Source of the DNA: Thecamonas trahens ATCC 50062
Lineage: Eukaryota > Apusozoa > Apusomonadida > Apusomonadidae
Assembly: GCF_000142905.1 (NCBI RefSeq)
Contig: NW_013657666.1
Span: 493,937-557,936, forward strand
Direction: 5' to 3'
DNA: 64,000 nucleotides
A program made the translations under genes and the position numbers. Every line of letters begins with the position of its first letter. Positions within the stretch are counted from its first letter, which is position 1. Of this stretch, positions 41,216-55,100 are shown in pieces. The notes beneath the pieces are model-generated. The model was not told the DNA's origin. It saw only the letters and a program-made list of their open reading frames with translations, and searched no databases.

Positions 41216-44200
41216 TCAGAGCTCCTCGACGTCGATGACCGCATTGAGCATGTCGTGGATGTGACCGGTCTTGGAGTAGAGGCTGTCGAGGAGACGGATC
41301 ATCGGTTCGCGCTCGCGGAAAAAGGCGCGGAGCCGCGACTGCGAGTCTGAGAGGCAGCGAGCGAGCGCGTCCGGCGCGACGTGGACCCGCCAGGTCTCAA
41401 CGACAGCCATCAGCGCCTTTTCGATCTCTGTCGCGTACCGCTCCATCTCGACCTGGACCCGAACCACCATCAGCTGGAGCTCGGCGTTCTCCTCGCGGAC
41501 GTTGACAAAGGCCGCGGCGCGCTCGGCGTTGGCCGATGCAGACTCGGCCTCGCGATGCTGTGATTGGGCGACAGCCGAGTCGGCGGCGGCCCGCGCGGCG
41601 TCCAGCTCGTCAAACACTGCCGCGAGCCGGCTCTGCGCCGCATCGAGGGCCTGCTCCAAGGCCTGCACCTCAACCTTGCTGTCGGCCTGGACCCGCGCGA
41701 GGTTGACGTGGGCGATGTCGAGGCTCTGCCGCGTCGACTCGAGCTCGGCCCGGGTCTGCGCGAGCTCTTCCTGCAGCGCCACGAATTTGCTTCCGCGGTG
41801 GCTGCGCTCGGCGCCAGAGACTTCGGCGGTGTAGGAGAGGTTGGGCGAGTCGGGATCAGCCTCGCTCTCGCTGCCGGTCTCGCTGCTGAGCGGCGGACCC
41901 CGGGCAGCCTGCCGCTCCTTGGCCCGGCGCAGCATGTCGCGGACATGATCGAGGTCGTCGCGCAGTTCTGCGTTGAGGACCTTGGCCTCTCGCAGCTCGG
42001 CGCGGAGTTGCTCCGTCACCGCAAGCGACTGCGGTGAGTCTGTCGAGGCGGCCAGCGCCTCCCGCAGCTCCACGATGACCGCCTCGAGCTGATTCACGCG
42101 GCTCGACTCGTTGGTGGCGAGGGAAGGCGGGTGCAACTCGAGCTCTGCGCGCAGGCTCTCAACAGTTGCCTCCAGCTCGGCCACGTATGTTCCGGCATCC
42201 GAGGTCTGCGGCGACTGCTGCGGCTGCAACACAAGCTTTGCGCGCAGGCTCTCGACGGTGGCCTCTAGCTCAGCCACCCGCGCACTACTATCACGGTCGC
42301 CATTGTCCTGGACAACGCGGGCAGTGCGGGCTTGGGTGCGGTTCTCGGCACGCAGGATGTCGACCGTCGCCTCGAGGTCGGCCACATATGCTGCGGTCTC
42401 CGCGTCGACCGAGGCGTCCAACGCAGCGGCACGGTTCTTGGCGCGGAGCTGAGTGCGGAGCTCGTCGAGCTCGGCTTCGAGTGCAGTTACTTCCTGATCG
42501 TGAGCGTCGCGGAGGCGGGCGAGGCGGTCGTCCGAGGCGCGACGGAGCTCAGTCAGCTCGCGGCGGAGCGCGGCGTTGGCTTCGGCGTCATAACTGTCGC
42601 CGACAGCCGCAGCTTCCTTGACCCGGCGCAGCTCCTTGGACTTGGACGCCAGCTCGCCGCACGCGGCCTCGTAGTCGAGCGAGAGCGCATCAAGCTCGCG
42701 CTGCAGTCGGTCTGCGCGGCGGGAGCTGGCGACCTCGGGCGTGGTCGGCGAGCGGGCAGCCAGATTAGCCTCTACAACATGCTGCGCGGCCGAGAGCGAG
42801 GCCTGTTCGGCGGCTACGAGCGCAGCGTTGAGCCGCGCAATCTCGCGATCGCGAGCTGCAAGCTCCGCCTCCATCTCGGTTACCAGTCCGGAAAGGTCCT
42901 CGGACGCTGTCGCGGCATCCAGGCGCGCGGTCAGATCAGCAATGCGCCGCTGAGCCGATCGCTCGGCGGCCGCAGCAGCCTCACGGTGCAGCGCCGCATC
43001 GGTTTCGACGCTCCGCAGCCGCTCACGGAGCGCCTCGAGGTCGGCGACAGCCTCGGCAGCATCGCGCTGGGCGCGGGCTTTGGCCGCCACCACCTTGGCC
43101 TCTGCGGCAGCACAGTCTTCCGATGCAGCAGCAGCGGCAGCGGCCGACTTGCGTGCATCTGACGCCGCATCCAGTGCCTCCTGCTCGGCAGCATCGGCGC
43201 GGGCACTGGCCTGGTTGAGCCGCTTGCGTGCAGTGGCGAGGGCGTGGCGGAGGGCATCGGCCTCGTCGCTCGCCGTCTGTGCCTCGTGCTGGGCGTTGGC
43301 CAGCCGCTTGGCGTTGGCGGCGGCGTCGCCACGGGCAGTCTCCAGCGCAGCCTGCAGGTCGGCCTGGGTGTCGCGACCGTGGGCCTCGGTGTCGCGCAGC
43401 AGTCGCTGCAGCGTGGCAACCTTGCGCTCGAGCTCCTCGGCGGTGGCGCGGAGCGTGGCGTTGTCGACGCCAAGCGTTGCCAGCTTGTCCGCCAGCTCGT
43501 CCTTGTCGGCCAGCGCCGCGGCAAGCTCCTTGGCGCCCGGCGGGTCGGCCATCATGGCGTCGAGAATCTCCTGGTTCGAGTTGGCCCGGTCCTTGTAGTC
43601 TTGGACCGCCGACCGGAGGGTGAGGCACTCGGACTCGAGCGCGGCAAGGGCGGCGTCGACGTCGGCCTTGGCCTCGGCTGCAGCGCGGGCCTTGGCCTCA
43701 GCCTCGTCAGCGGCTTCCCGGAGCGTGTTGTTCTCTGCTAGGAGCGTCGCTTCCATCTTGCCCTGCACCGCACGTGCACTCTCCAGCGCCTTGATCTGAG
43801 CGCGCAGCTGCTCCTCAAGCACGCTGTTTTCGTCCTCGAGGTTGGTGAGTGTGCGACCGAGCTCGTTGATCCGGTCTTCGAGCTGCTCGTTTTCAGCAGC
43901 GAGCTCGGCGGTCTTGGTCGCGCCCCGCTCAGCGGCGCGGACCTTGCCCTCGAGCACGTCGATGGTCTTGCGCGCAAGATCAAGCTCGTCGCGGAGTGAG
44001 CTCACGAGCGCAGCCTGGTTTGCCGACGCCGACGCCTCGACCGATGCGCGCTGGCTCGTGGCCTGCGCAGACTCTGAGAGCGCCGCGTGGGTTGCTGCCA
44101 GCTTTCCGCAAGGTCATTGACCGACTCTTGCAGCGACGCGTTACGCCTGGCCTCTTCTGAGAGCTCGACCTCGAGCTCTACGGCTCGGGCAGCAGCAGCC

Positions 44201-47200
44201 TCGAGACGAGCAGCGCGGGCGTCGGCCTCAGCGGCAGCGGCGGCGGCCGATGCCATCTCGGCCTCGGCCGACGCCAGCGAGGCAAGGGCAGCATCGCGCT
44301 CGGCAGCAGCCTCGGCAACGGCGGCACTGTCGGCGAGCGCAGCGTCGCGCTCGGCCCGAAGCCCGAGAACCTGCTCTTCGAGCGCAAGCGCCTTGGCCTC
44401 GAGGAGGCGGATCTGATTGGCTGACGCCGACTCGAGCGAGTCCTTGTCGGCTGCGATCTGGCGCAGCTCCGACTCTATGTGGCCGATGAGGTTGGCAGGC
44501 GCGGACTGTTGAGTCGCCGCCTCGGGCCCCGAGGCGCGGAGCGCGTCCTTGAGCGACTCGGAGAGCATGGCGTTGGCGGTTCGGACTTCTGAGACAACCG
44601 CTTGCGCAACCGCATGCTCGCGGTGTGCGTGTGCGGCGTCGGCCTCGAGCTGCGCGACCTTGACCTCAAGCTCGACGACGCGGCGGGAAGCCTTTTCACG
44701 CTCTGCGTGGATGTTGTCGATCTTGGCGGTGACTGTGTCGAGCCGCTTGGCAGCCTGCTGGGCTTGGCTCTCCTCGTGGGCCGCGGCCTGCTCAGCAGCC
44801 TGGCGAGCGGCGCGCTCGGCGGCAAGGTCAGCCTGCAGCGAGGCCACTTGCTCCGCCAGCAAATCCTTGGCAGCGCGCGAGCCCGAGTTGGAGCCTTGCT
44901 CGAGCGCGAGCTCGCGGTAGGCCTCAACCAACTTTTCCTGCAGCGCCGACGCCTCCGAGCCCGGTGGGAGGGTCGTCGACCGGAGCTGGGTCTCGAGCGC
45001 AGACATGGCGTCGCCAAGCTGCGCCACTCGCGCCTCGGTAGCGATGAGCTCAGTCTTGAGACGGGAGTTCTCGTTCTTGAGAGCCGCGGTCGATTCTGTC
45101 TCTCGGGCAAACTCGTCTTGGATCTGCTGGGCGTAGGCCTCGACCTGGTCCTGGTACGCGGTGAGTGAGGCTTCGAGCTCGGTGTTCTGATCGGTAAGCC
45201 ACTGGACTTGCTCCTGAAGCGAAGCAATGGTCTGTGCGGTCTCGGCCGAGTGGGAAGAGGCGTCATGGGCTGCCGACGCCGCATCGGTCTGAAGGGCGGC
45301 GACCTGGTCGCGAAGCCCGCGCTCCGACGCCCTGGCGGTGATGAGCTCAGTTTGCAGGTCGGCAGCGCGGGAGGTCTCGGCGCGGACCTTTTCCTCGAGC
45401 TCGGCGATGCGCGTCGAGAGCGCGTCGACGGTGGTGCCCGCAGTAGTGACGGCATCGGCGACGGCGGCCATTTGCTGCTCGGCGGCGGCCTCGGCGGCCT
45501 CGGCAGCAGCAGTGTTTGCAGCGACCGACGCGAGCTGAGCGTTGGTTTCGACCAGCTGAGCGTGCTCGGCCTCGAGAGACACGTGGTCTGCCTGTAGAGC
45601 CTTGAGATCCTCGGCCAGCACCTCGTACTCTTCCAGCGTTGGCCCAGCGCGGGCCGCCGCCAGCTCGCGATGGAGCTCGGCGAGCTCGTTGCGGAGCTGC
45701 GAGATCTGCTCCGAGTACTGGAGGGTTTCGGCGATGTGATCTTCCGACTGCTCGCGGAGACGGGCTCGGAGCTTGGCGACCTCGGTTGCATGAGCATCTG
45801 CTTCGGGCGACTTGGAGCTTTTGCGTGGCGGATCGGTGACAACCATAGTGATGGGCGCGTCGTTGCGCGGTGCGAGCATGCGGTGCTCAGGGCGGGCAAG
45901 AAGATCCTCTGCGGCGGCGGCGCGGTCCTGGGCGGCACGGAGCCGGCGGCGGAGGTCATCAACCTCGTCACGCGACACAGCATAGGCCGCATCGCGCTCT
46001 GCAAGCTCTGCGGCTATGGCAGCGAGCTTGCTCGAGTCGCGTGATGCAGCGTCGCGCTCAGCGACGGCAGCGTCGCGCTCGGCAATGGCAGCGTCGCGCT
46101 CAGCGGTGAGGGTCTGGATTTCGTCAAGGAGACTCTCGATGGTGGCATGTGTCTCCTCCAGTCGAGTTGAACGAGCCGATGCAGAGCCGGTGTCTGGGGA
46201 GAAAGAAGCGGCGGGTGCGGTTGCGGCCGAATCGGTGGGCACAGCAGGTAGCGGCTCAAAGACGGAACCCTTGTCCTCGGACTCGTGGGCCGTGGCGTGG
46301 ATGGCAGGTCCTCCATCGACGCCAGCGACTCGAGTGAAGAGCGGGCCTGAAGCACGGCTGGTGGCGACACACGCTCGCGGAGAAGAGACTGGTTGCGGGC
46401 GACGAGCGCGTCGTGGTCAGCCTTGAGCGCATCGTACTCGGCAATGACCACGGCATCGGCGCTGACCAGAGCATTGTGCTCGGTAACAAGCTCGACGTAC
46501 CGAAGCTCAAGCTCTTTGAGAGTGCGCTGGGTGTCAGTGAGCGAAGTGACGAGCGAGGCGTGGTCCGGGATGGAGCATGCCGGGGCAGAGACTGGCGACG
46601 GCGTCGCAGACGACGCGCGGGCCAGAGCGTCCTCGGCGCGAACGGTCTCGCGAACAAGCGCCTCCTGATCACGGAGCGACATAGTCTCGAGTGCATTGTT
46701 TCGGGCGGTGAGCTCGGAGACTTCGTCTTCGAGGGCACGGACGCGGACAGCAAGCTCGGCCTTTTCGGTGAGCGCTGACTCGAGGGTGGCGAGGAGTGCC
46801 GACGACGACTCTGGCGCGACCTTGGCGCTCACGAGTGCATCGCGCTCGGCGGCAAGCACAGCGGCCTGCTCCTTGGTCTGGCGGAGCTCGTCGCGGAGCT
46901 GCGAGGTAGTCGGCGACGCTGGGCGGTCGGAGTCGCTGTTGTCCGCGCGGGTGGCGGCAATGATGGCGCGGAGCTCGGCAATCTCGACCCGCTGCGAGTC
47001 GACCATCTCTTGGAGCGTGTCCTCGCGGGCGCGACCGGCCTGGCGAGTCTCTTCGAGCTTGGAGGTCACAAGCTCGAGATCGGCCTCAAGGTTGTCCATT
47101 TGCGACAGCGCGTGGTCAAGCTTAGTTTTGGCTTGCTCGCCTTCGAGCACAAACACCGTGAGCTGCGAGTTGTCGCGTGTGAGCTCCTCGTTGAGAGTGG

Positions 47201-48284
47201 TGAGTTGGGAGATCTCGTTCTCGAGCGCGGCGAGTGTTGCTGCAGTCGACGATGCCTCGGCGGCCGCGTCGGTAAGTGCCGTCTCATAGCGGGCACGGGT
47301 GGCATCCCGGTCGGCGGTAGCCTGGGCGACAGCGGCGGAGGCGGCGTCGAGTTTGGCCGCAAGTGTGTCCCGCTCGCGCAGCTGCTCGGTCTGCCGCTTG
47401 ATCTCGGCGGCCAACTCGGCGCGCTCGGCCAGGGCGACGGCCAGCTGGTCCTCGAGAGACGCCACATGGTCCTGCAGGGCTGACGCCTGACCCACGCTGG
47501 ACGCCCGGGTCTGTTCAAGCGTGGCCTGCAGCGTGGCCAGGTCGGCCTCGAGGCTCTCGCGCTCTGCTTCGGACGCGGCGAGCTTAGCGCCGACGTCGGC
47601 GAGAGCGGCGTCGTCGGCCTCGACCCGGGCCGAGGCCTCGGAGCCGGCCGAACGGGCGGCCGCCAGCTCGGCACGGAGCGTCTGAGCCTCGGTCTTCAGC
47701 GCGGCAGCCTCGTCACGGAGCTGGAAGACCTCGTCGTCGGCCTTGGCCAGGAGCTCCTCCAGAACCTGGACCTTTCGGGCATGCGCATAGCCCGGAGCTG
47801 ACTCTGGGCCGTCGTTGGCCGGCGGCTGCGACGCGGGGGGCAGTGCGTCAATCGACTCTTCTGCCGAGCGAAGCACGTCCTCGCCGTGCTTGCTGGCGAG
47901 CCGCGAGCGCTCTTCGGCGGACGACACGTACTCGTCGACAACCTCTGCCAGCATGATGCGGGTCTTTGTCAACTCGACCTGCAGCAGCTTTGCGCGAGTG
48001 GCCTCGTACCGCGCAGCCTCTTGAGCCTCGAGCACTTGACACTGAGCCTCCTTGCGACGATCGACCTCTGCAGCATACTGAGCGATGACCTGCTCCAGCG
48101 AGCGGTTAGCACGGACGAGTTCATCACGGACGTTGCGCTGAGTGGTCGAGGCAGAGGCAGAGGCAGATGAGTTCAAAGATAGATGCTGACGAGGCATTGA
48201 CGACGAGTAAGCTGCAGATGAAGCATGTGGCAACGTAGCCGAAGCCTCCATCGAGTCTGACCATAGTTGACGAGAGAGGTCCAT
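41216..48284 (-). CDS. Giant coiled-coil protein (about 2356 residues), function unknown
   Basis: Read as one gene across three open segments: 48284 to about 46299, about 46299 to 44104, and 44104 to 41216. The reading frames join without a promoter-sized space, and coiled coil continues on both sides. At 44103-44105 one extra A in the GAAA run (coding strand) joins SLQESVNDLAE to KLAATHAALSESAQ exactly. At about 46299 the join falls in a Ser/Pro-rich linker (ASMEDLPS to ATAHESEDKGSVFEP) and is less sharply placed. It starts MDLSRQLWSDSMEA with a Ser-rich head of about 45 residues. Almost all the rest is Ala/Glu/Leu-rich heptads, including ERDAAIAERDAAVAERDAA repeats. It ends SLYSKTGHIHDMLNAVIDVEEL. 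No other domain is visible. A centrosomal, Golgi or cytoskeletal scaffold is possible. Confidence 0.8.
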
Positions 48285-48426
48285 ACCTCCACTGTGACCA
48301 TGACCACGACCATGATCTCGTTCTGTCTTGTTGTCTGACTAGAGTCTGGCCATGGTTGCGGAGGCTGTGGAGAGGCGTGAGTGGAGAGGTCGAAGCGGGA
48401 CGTCCGTCCAGAATGTGACATAGCAA

Positions 48427-48480
<54 letters not shown>

Positions 48481-49154
48481 TGGTGGTAGTGGTGGTGGTA
48501 GTGGTGGTGGTGAGGTGTGTGTGGTTGTGGTTGTGGGTGTGGTTGTGGTTGGCGTGGCGGGTGTCTGTGGTGGCGCCAAACGGCGGCATGCGCTTTCAGT
48601 TGGGAGGATGACCGACATGACGGGAGTCTTGCATCGGAGGCGTGGTGATGGTAGCCATGGCATAGGGGAGGGATGATATGGGGAAGGAGGGGGAGGGGAA
48701 TGTTATCGACATGATATAGTGGTGGGATCTGGGACAAGGAGTGGGATAGGGGGAGGGGGTGGGGTGGGCTTGCCATCATCGTTTTGCCGTGGCGTAGATA
48801 GTCGGTGTTACCCACGTGGACATTAGACCAAGCTGCGAAGCCGGCAGGATTCAAGGATACTCATCAAGACATAAGTGGCCCAGCGTTTCTGTCTCGTGGT
48901 ACCCCCCTGCTATCCCTCATATCGAGATCACAGTCATATTGACTGGCAATCATACTTATCGATTGTTCGAGGTCTCCTCCCACGCGCACACCAACGAGGA
49001 ACCACCGACCGAGCTGCTCCTGTATCCGCAGCTACCGACTTTGAACACCATCTCACTCTCATCCAACCCACACCACGACCAGCTTATCTCTCTATCACCA
49101 AGCCCATCATTCGTCCCTCTTGTTCAGAAACGGTCTCTCTTGTTACGCGAGTCT
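48285..49154. other. Divergent intergenic region with long GT microsatellite
   Basis: 870 bases between the coiled-coil gene and the FG-GAP gene. It includes a pure GT run, GGT repeats, and G-rich sequence at 48660-48770. The plus-strand frame is open from 48816, but its N-terminal 113 codons look like leader. Confidence 0.55.
48429..48479. repeat. Pure GT dinucleotide microsatellite, about 25 units
   Basis: An unbroken run of 51 bases followed by GGTGGTAGT-type repeats to about 48515. The valine/cysteine and histidine/threonine reading frames across it are artefacts. Confidence 0.95.
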
Positions 49155-52100
49155 ATGGCTAGGAGTATCGGCCGAGTGCAAATGCGGGAGATGGGCGGCA
49201 GTTCGTCGGCGTGGGTCATTAAGAACGTTCCACTGATGATGGTGATGACGAGCAGTATGATGATGACTATGATGGTGATGTTGATGATGATGGGCAATGA
49301 TGTTGCAAGAGTATCTGCTGCTACTTGCTCAACGTATAATGTGCCAGACTCGGATGTTGTGGTGGATGTGGGTGATCATCATGATGGCCATTTGCTCGCG
49401 GTGGGCGACTTCAATGATGATTCCTACATGGACATTGTGTGGTGCAATTCGAATACCTCCATGCCCTTGCTGGGCGAACTCTACATCGGTGGCCCGGGCT
49501 TGTCTTTTACCCGGTCTATGCTCATGTCGTCACCCTGCTTGCTTCCAGTCTCGGCTGACTTTAATGGTGATGGTGTGCTGGACGTCGTCATCTCATCGCC
49601 CGGCGTCATTTCGGTCTTCCTCGCTCCAGGATCGGTCGGAAGCTGGGATCCGCCGCTGGGCAGTACGTCAGGGCATATTGCTGGCGCGGCAACTGCCTCA
49701 GAGTCTATTCTGACGGTCGACATGGACCTCGACGGGGATCTGGACCTGATTGTGGCCGACCCGACCGACGCCCTGGTGATTTGGTACGCAAACGATGCGG
49801 GAGACGGCACGACGTGGTCGCCCAACGTCATTGTGCCGCCGATTCTGGGTGTTGCACCGCTAGGCATGGCATGGGCAGACCTCAACAATGACGGGTTTCC
49901 GGACGTGGTGGCCTCGCTGGCACTCTCGCAGGTTGTGGCCATTGTGCTAAGCCCGGGCTCTACGTCATACACCGCCGCCGACGTGCGGATGTTTCCGACA
50001 GCGTACGCAGCACGCGGGCTGGCGCTCATCGACTTGGATGCCGACGGTGATCTGGATCTGGTGGTAGCGCCCGGCTCGATCAAGACCGAGTTGGCCATTG
50101 CATACCACGAGAACACCGGCAACGGCGTGTTTTCGTCGGTCATCCTCACCTCGCCGGCCAACGGCCGCCAGGTTGGCATGGTCCTGCCGTTTGACGCCGA
50201 CGGCAACGGCGTTGACGACGTCATTTCGTGCGAGGTCGACGCCTTTCCTGTTCTCTACTCCAAAATCTCCCTTGTTGAGGGCACTCCGGTCACGGGGCCT
50301 TTCCTGCGCGAAGCGTTTTACACAGCGCGGCGCGCCGAGAACGTGGCCGCGGGCGATGCCAACTCGGACGGCTTCACGGACCTCATATTTGCGGCGTTTG
50401 GCGTCAGCGGCGAGCCAACGATCCGAGTTGTCGAACTCCTGCCTGTCGCTCCGTTCTCGCAGCTGCCGGTTGAGGTTGCGCTTGACAATGCCGTCTCGCG
50501 TGTCTCGATGTGGGCACTAGGCGATTTGGACGGCGACGGCGATGTTGACGTTGTTGTTGGTGACGCAGTCGCCGGCGTGATCACCTGGGCTGTTGCCGAC
50601 GCGTCGGGCGGCTTGGCAGCAGCAGCAGCGCCTCTGGCTACGTTTGTGCCGGGCACGATTGTGAGCGTTGCAGTGGCAGACATGACCGGCGACGCAGCGC
50701 TCGACATTGTGGCTTGCCTCGCCGATGGCAACGTCACGTTTGTGGTCTCAGAAGGCCGCGGGCAGTTTGGCGCTGCAGCGCGCGCCGCGAGCGATGTCCT
50801 TGGCTCGGGCGCTGTGCCGAACGCCATGATCCTCGCCAACCTCAACGGTGACGACATGGTGGACGTGCTCGCGTGGAACGCGGCTCGCATCGGCGTGGCA
50901 CTCAACGATGGGAGCGGCAACTTGCTTACGCCGCAGCTGCTGCCGGCGGCCACCGGCACCATCGCACACGTCTGTGTCGCCGACGTTGACAGTGACGGCG
51001 ACGACGACGTTGTCTTTGCCGATGCAGCAGGAGGTACTATTTACGCTGCGGCACAGACGAGCCCTGGCGTGTTTGCGGCGACGGCATCAGCTCTGGTCAC
51101 CGGCGAAGCTGGTGTGGCGTTTGTGGCGCTCGCTCACATCAATGGCGACGACGCGCTCGACCTGGTGTGGCACGCCGCGGGCGCGAGCTTTTCCTGGTCG
51201 GCCAACGTAGCCGGAGCGTTCCCCGGCCCTGTTTCGAGTCACGCGACGCCGAGCCCTGTGGTCTCACTCGCACTCCACGACGAGACCGGCGAACGGCGGA
51301 GTCATGTGGTTGTCTCGCTAGCGACGGCAGCGTACTGGTGGATCAACGCGCCGCGAACAGGGCTTGGTGCCAGCATCCATGTCGTGGCGCAGGGCCTGAC
51401 GAGTGTCCACAGTGGACGGGCGCACGATGTCAACGGCGATGGCGTGAGCGATGTCATGTTTGTGGACGACAACACGCTGTACCACGTGAGCGTAGCACGG
51501 CTGGAGGTGGGCGCCGGGCGCAACGCGGCGAACGTGCTCTCGTTTGACCACGCCGAGTGCGGCGGCGTGGTCTCGAGTGTCGCTTGCCTCTCTGCGGCGC
51601 TGGCGCGGACGTCTGGGTGTGTGGGAGTGACTCGGCGCTGGCTCCAGGTCCCGGCGCGGGTGACGGCGCCGTTTACCCGATGCCACACGACGCACGGACC
51701 GCTGCGGGTCCGCGGCTCGTTCAATATGAGGCTTGCACCGGGCCATCCCGGCGGAATGGCGATCGACTGCGGCCAGAGCGGCGGGCAACTGTTTGTCATC
51801 AGCGCCGGCGTCCGGGCTGTGGTGGCCGGCATTGACATCCGCGGCATGCGATCGTCGACCTTGCCCGACATCAAGGAAGGGTCGACCGGGATTCGAGTCG
51901 AGGGCTTGGGCGCCCACCTCGAGTTGCACAATCTTGAGGTGAGAGGGTGCTCGTCTGCAGACGCGTTGACCTTTCACGCGCACTCTGGGATCGGCGGCGC
52001 TGTGGCGGTTGTCGATGGTGGCTCGTTTGTGGCCTCGGGTGTTGTCTTTCGCGACAACACCGCCGGCGCGGCCGGCGGAGCTGTTGGGGCCCAGGGTGGC

Positions 52101-55100
52101 AGCGTCAAGCTCACGTTTACAGACGTGCTCTTTGCGAGCAACGTCGTGGCCGACACAGTCGGCGTTCAAGAGGGCGGCGGCGCAGTGTCGATCTTGGACG
52201 GCTCGTCGATGGTTGTGGCCATGACCAACGTCACCTTTTCCGGTAACTCGGTGGCTACCGGCTCGGGAGGGTGCCTTGAAGTGGCGGCGCTGACGACACG
52301 TGTGGTCATGCACAACGTCGAGTTTGATGGCTGCAGCGCGAGCAATGGTGGCGGCGGAGCAGTGTCGATTGTGGGCCCATCGACGCTGGTGGTGACACTG
52401 TCGGGCACCTTGTCGCGGATTGTCAACTCGACGGCAGCGTACGGCGGCGGAGTGGCGGTGGCGACCAAGGACGTGCTGCCACAGACTCTGGGCGGGTCCG
52501 GCATCGCCACCGAGGTCGGCACGCTTGGGGCGTCGTTCACCATGAGCGACGGTACGTTTGGCGACAGGCTCTCGGCCATGTACGGCGGTGCAGCGTTTGT
52601 GTGCAACGGAGTGCTCGACTTGCAGCAGGCGATCCTGACGGGGGCATCGAGGGCGGAAAACGCAGGCGGGTTTTGTTTCTTTTGCTCGATCTACGAGTCT
52701 AGGTGGCTGGTTGTCGGCAGCGAGGCCGGGCACACAGCGACTGTGACGCGGGGGTTCAACGCGCGGCTGGCGACGCCGCCGACCGCGGCGCACTGGATAA
52801 CTGCGCTGCCGAGCAGTGCGATGTCCGGACTGGCGTTTGGCAGTGGAGCCGTGGCGTTCACCGACAGCTTTGGTAACCCGGTGCTCGATCCGCTAACCAA
52901 GGCATCACTGTCTGTGACCAACGGCGGCTCGTTTGTGGTCAACGAGCTCCTGGCCGGGAGCGCGTTTTCGGCGGCGCTTGGCGGCATGTCGCTGGCCGAC
53001 GGCGCGGTGGCGGCACGGAGCGCAGCCGATCTGGGAACAGACGCAATGTTGCGGGTCGGGGTCTTTCTCGGCACCAACCCGAGTGTGTATGTGGACGGAA
53101 GGGTGCGGATTGGGGCATGTGAGGCGGGCTATGGCGCGACGGCAACGTTCCCTGACCCGCTGGTGTGCTCGATCTGCCTCGGCCTTACGTTTTCGAACGA
53201 GACTTCGGCGGCGGCATGCCAGCCCGAGGTGACCTGTGGTGGCGACGCGGTGGCAATCAATGGAGTGTGTCAGGTGTGTCCGGCCGGGACCGACCGGTTG
53301 TACGACGAAGCGCGCGTGCCGGGAGCATGCGAGTGCCGTGACGGATATTGGACGCCGCTACAGCGCCAGGACGTGGCGTGCGCGGCGTGTCCGGACGGGG
53401 CAAGTTGCCCAGGTGGGGTGGAACTGCCTGTGGCGCGTGAAGGCTGGTTCCCGACGGGCGCTGTGACGGACGGGGCGTTCCACAAGTGTGTGATCAAGGA
53501 AGCGTGTTTGGCCGGCGGCGTGTGCAGCGGCGGGTATCTGGATGGCAGCTACATGTGCAAGGACTGCGCAGAGGGATACTTTCGCAACTCACTTGGCGGG
53601 TGCTCGAGCTGCCCGACCGGCTCGTCGAACCTTGTTTTTGTCCTCTTTGGCAGTGTGGTTGCTGGCGCGGTGGCTGCTGTCCTGCTCGCGTGGTGGACGT
53701 ATCGGCAGTTTGTGGCGAGCGAGAGCACGATGGCGTCGACGCTCGAGGGCGATGGCGCGGGCGAAGCGACGACGTTTGGCAAGCGGACCAAGGTTGTTCC
53801 GCACTCGCTCTCTGTCCTCCTTATCTACCTGCAGATCATCAACATTGTGGGCTCTGCACCGTTCAACTGGCCGCCGCTTCTGGAGAAGACGATGCTGTAC
53901 TCGCGAGTTGCCAACGTGGACATGTCGCTGTTTGCGACCGGATGCAGCATTTCCTCGTTCTACTCGCGGTATGTGATGGGCGTTCTGCTCCCACTGCTGT
54001 TTTTTGTGGTGACGGTTGTGCTTGTGGTCATGTTCCGGATCTGCGGGTGTCTCGCGACGCCGGTGACAATGGAGCCTATCTCGACGTGGGCAGTGGTGGG
54101 CCGGCTGGTGTTTACGGTTGGCCCGCTCTTCTACATCCCGCTCTGCTCGTCGACACTGATCTTCTTTGACTGCACGCTCCTCCCAAACGGCGGGTGGTAC
54201 CTAGACGCCGATCTGGAGACGGCTTGCTTTGACGCCGAGTGGTGGCAGTATATGCCGGTAGCGGCCGGGGCGGTGGTGGCGTATGTGGTGGCGATGCCGA
54301 CACTGTTTGCGGTGACGCTTGTGCGGCATCGGGCGGAGCTCGACGACCCGCGGACGATTCTCAAGCTCGGGCCGATTTACAACCTGTACCGGCGACACTA
54401 CTACTACTACGAGCTTGTGCTGCTGGGAAAGCGGCTGGCGATTGTCTCTGCCGCACTGTTCTTCTCGAATCTGGAGGTGTGGCTCTTCCTCGCGCTGGCG
54501 AGCATTTTCCTCTCCTCGCTCATGTTCCAGATCCGGCACGATCCGTTCTACCAGCCGCTGCACAACCGGGTCGAGTCGTTCCTCAACGCTACAGTAACGA
54601 CGCTCATCTTTTTGGGCATGATGTTCTGGGCGGACGACTTTCCGAACCACGAGTCGTACAGTGTGGTGCTTGTGATCTCGATGGTGATGCTTGTGGCGTC
54701 GGTGGTGTTTGTGGCGACGATGGCGGTGCAGGAGGTGATCAACACGCACCACGTGTCGGCGGCCGTCCGCGACCGCGACTCGGCGGTGCTTGGAACTCAA
54801 GATGCGGTCTTTGTCGATCTTGTCAAGCGGTACGCGCCGGATCTCGAGAACGTGCAGCTTGCAGCGGCAGTCAGTGAGGCCGTCGACAGTCGTAGTCTGA
54901 CACGCGGCGGCTCGTCCTCGATTTACGGCGGATGGGGCCCGCCCACAACTTCGCCCACAACTGCGCCAGGTGAGCGGGGGGCAATGCCGACATCCGAACC
55001 AGGCGCAGCAGTAGCCGCGCGCAGTGGAGGCGGACTCAAGCGCCGATCGCAAGCCGCCAGCACTACCCGCAGCAACAACGCCAGTCATCGTGGACGTGCA

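Noticed and set aside
48431-48676. Valine/cysteine-rich frame in the GT repeat
   Set aside because: Pure dinucleotide translation.
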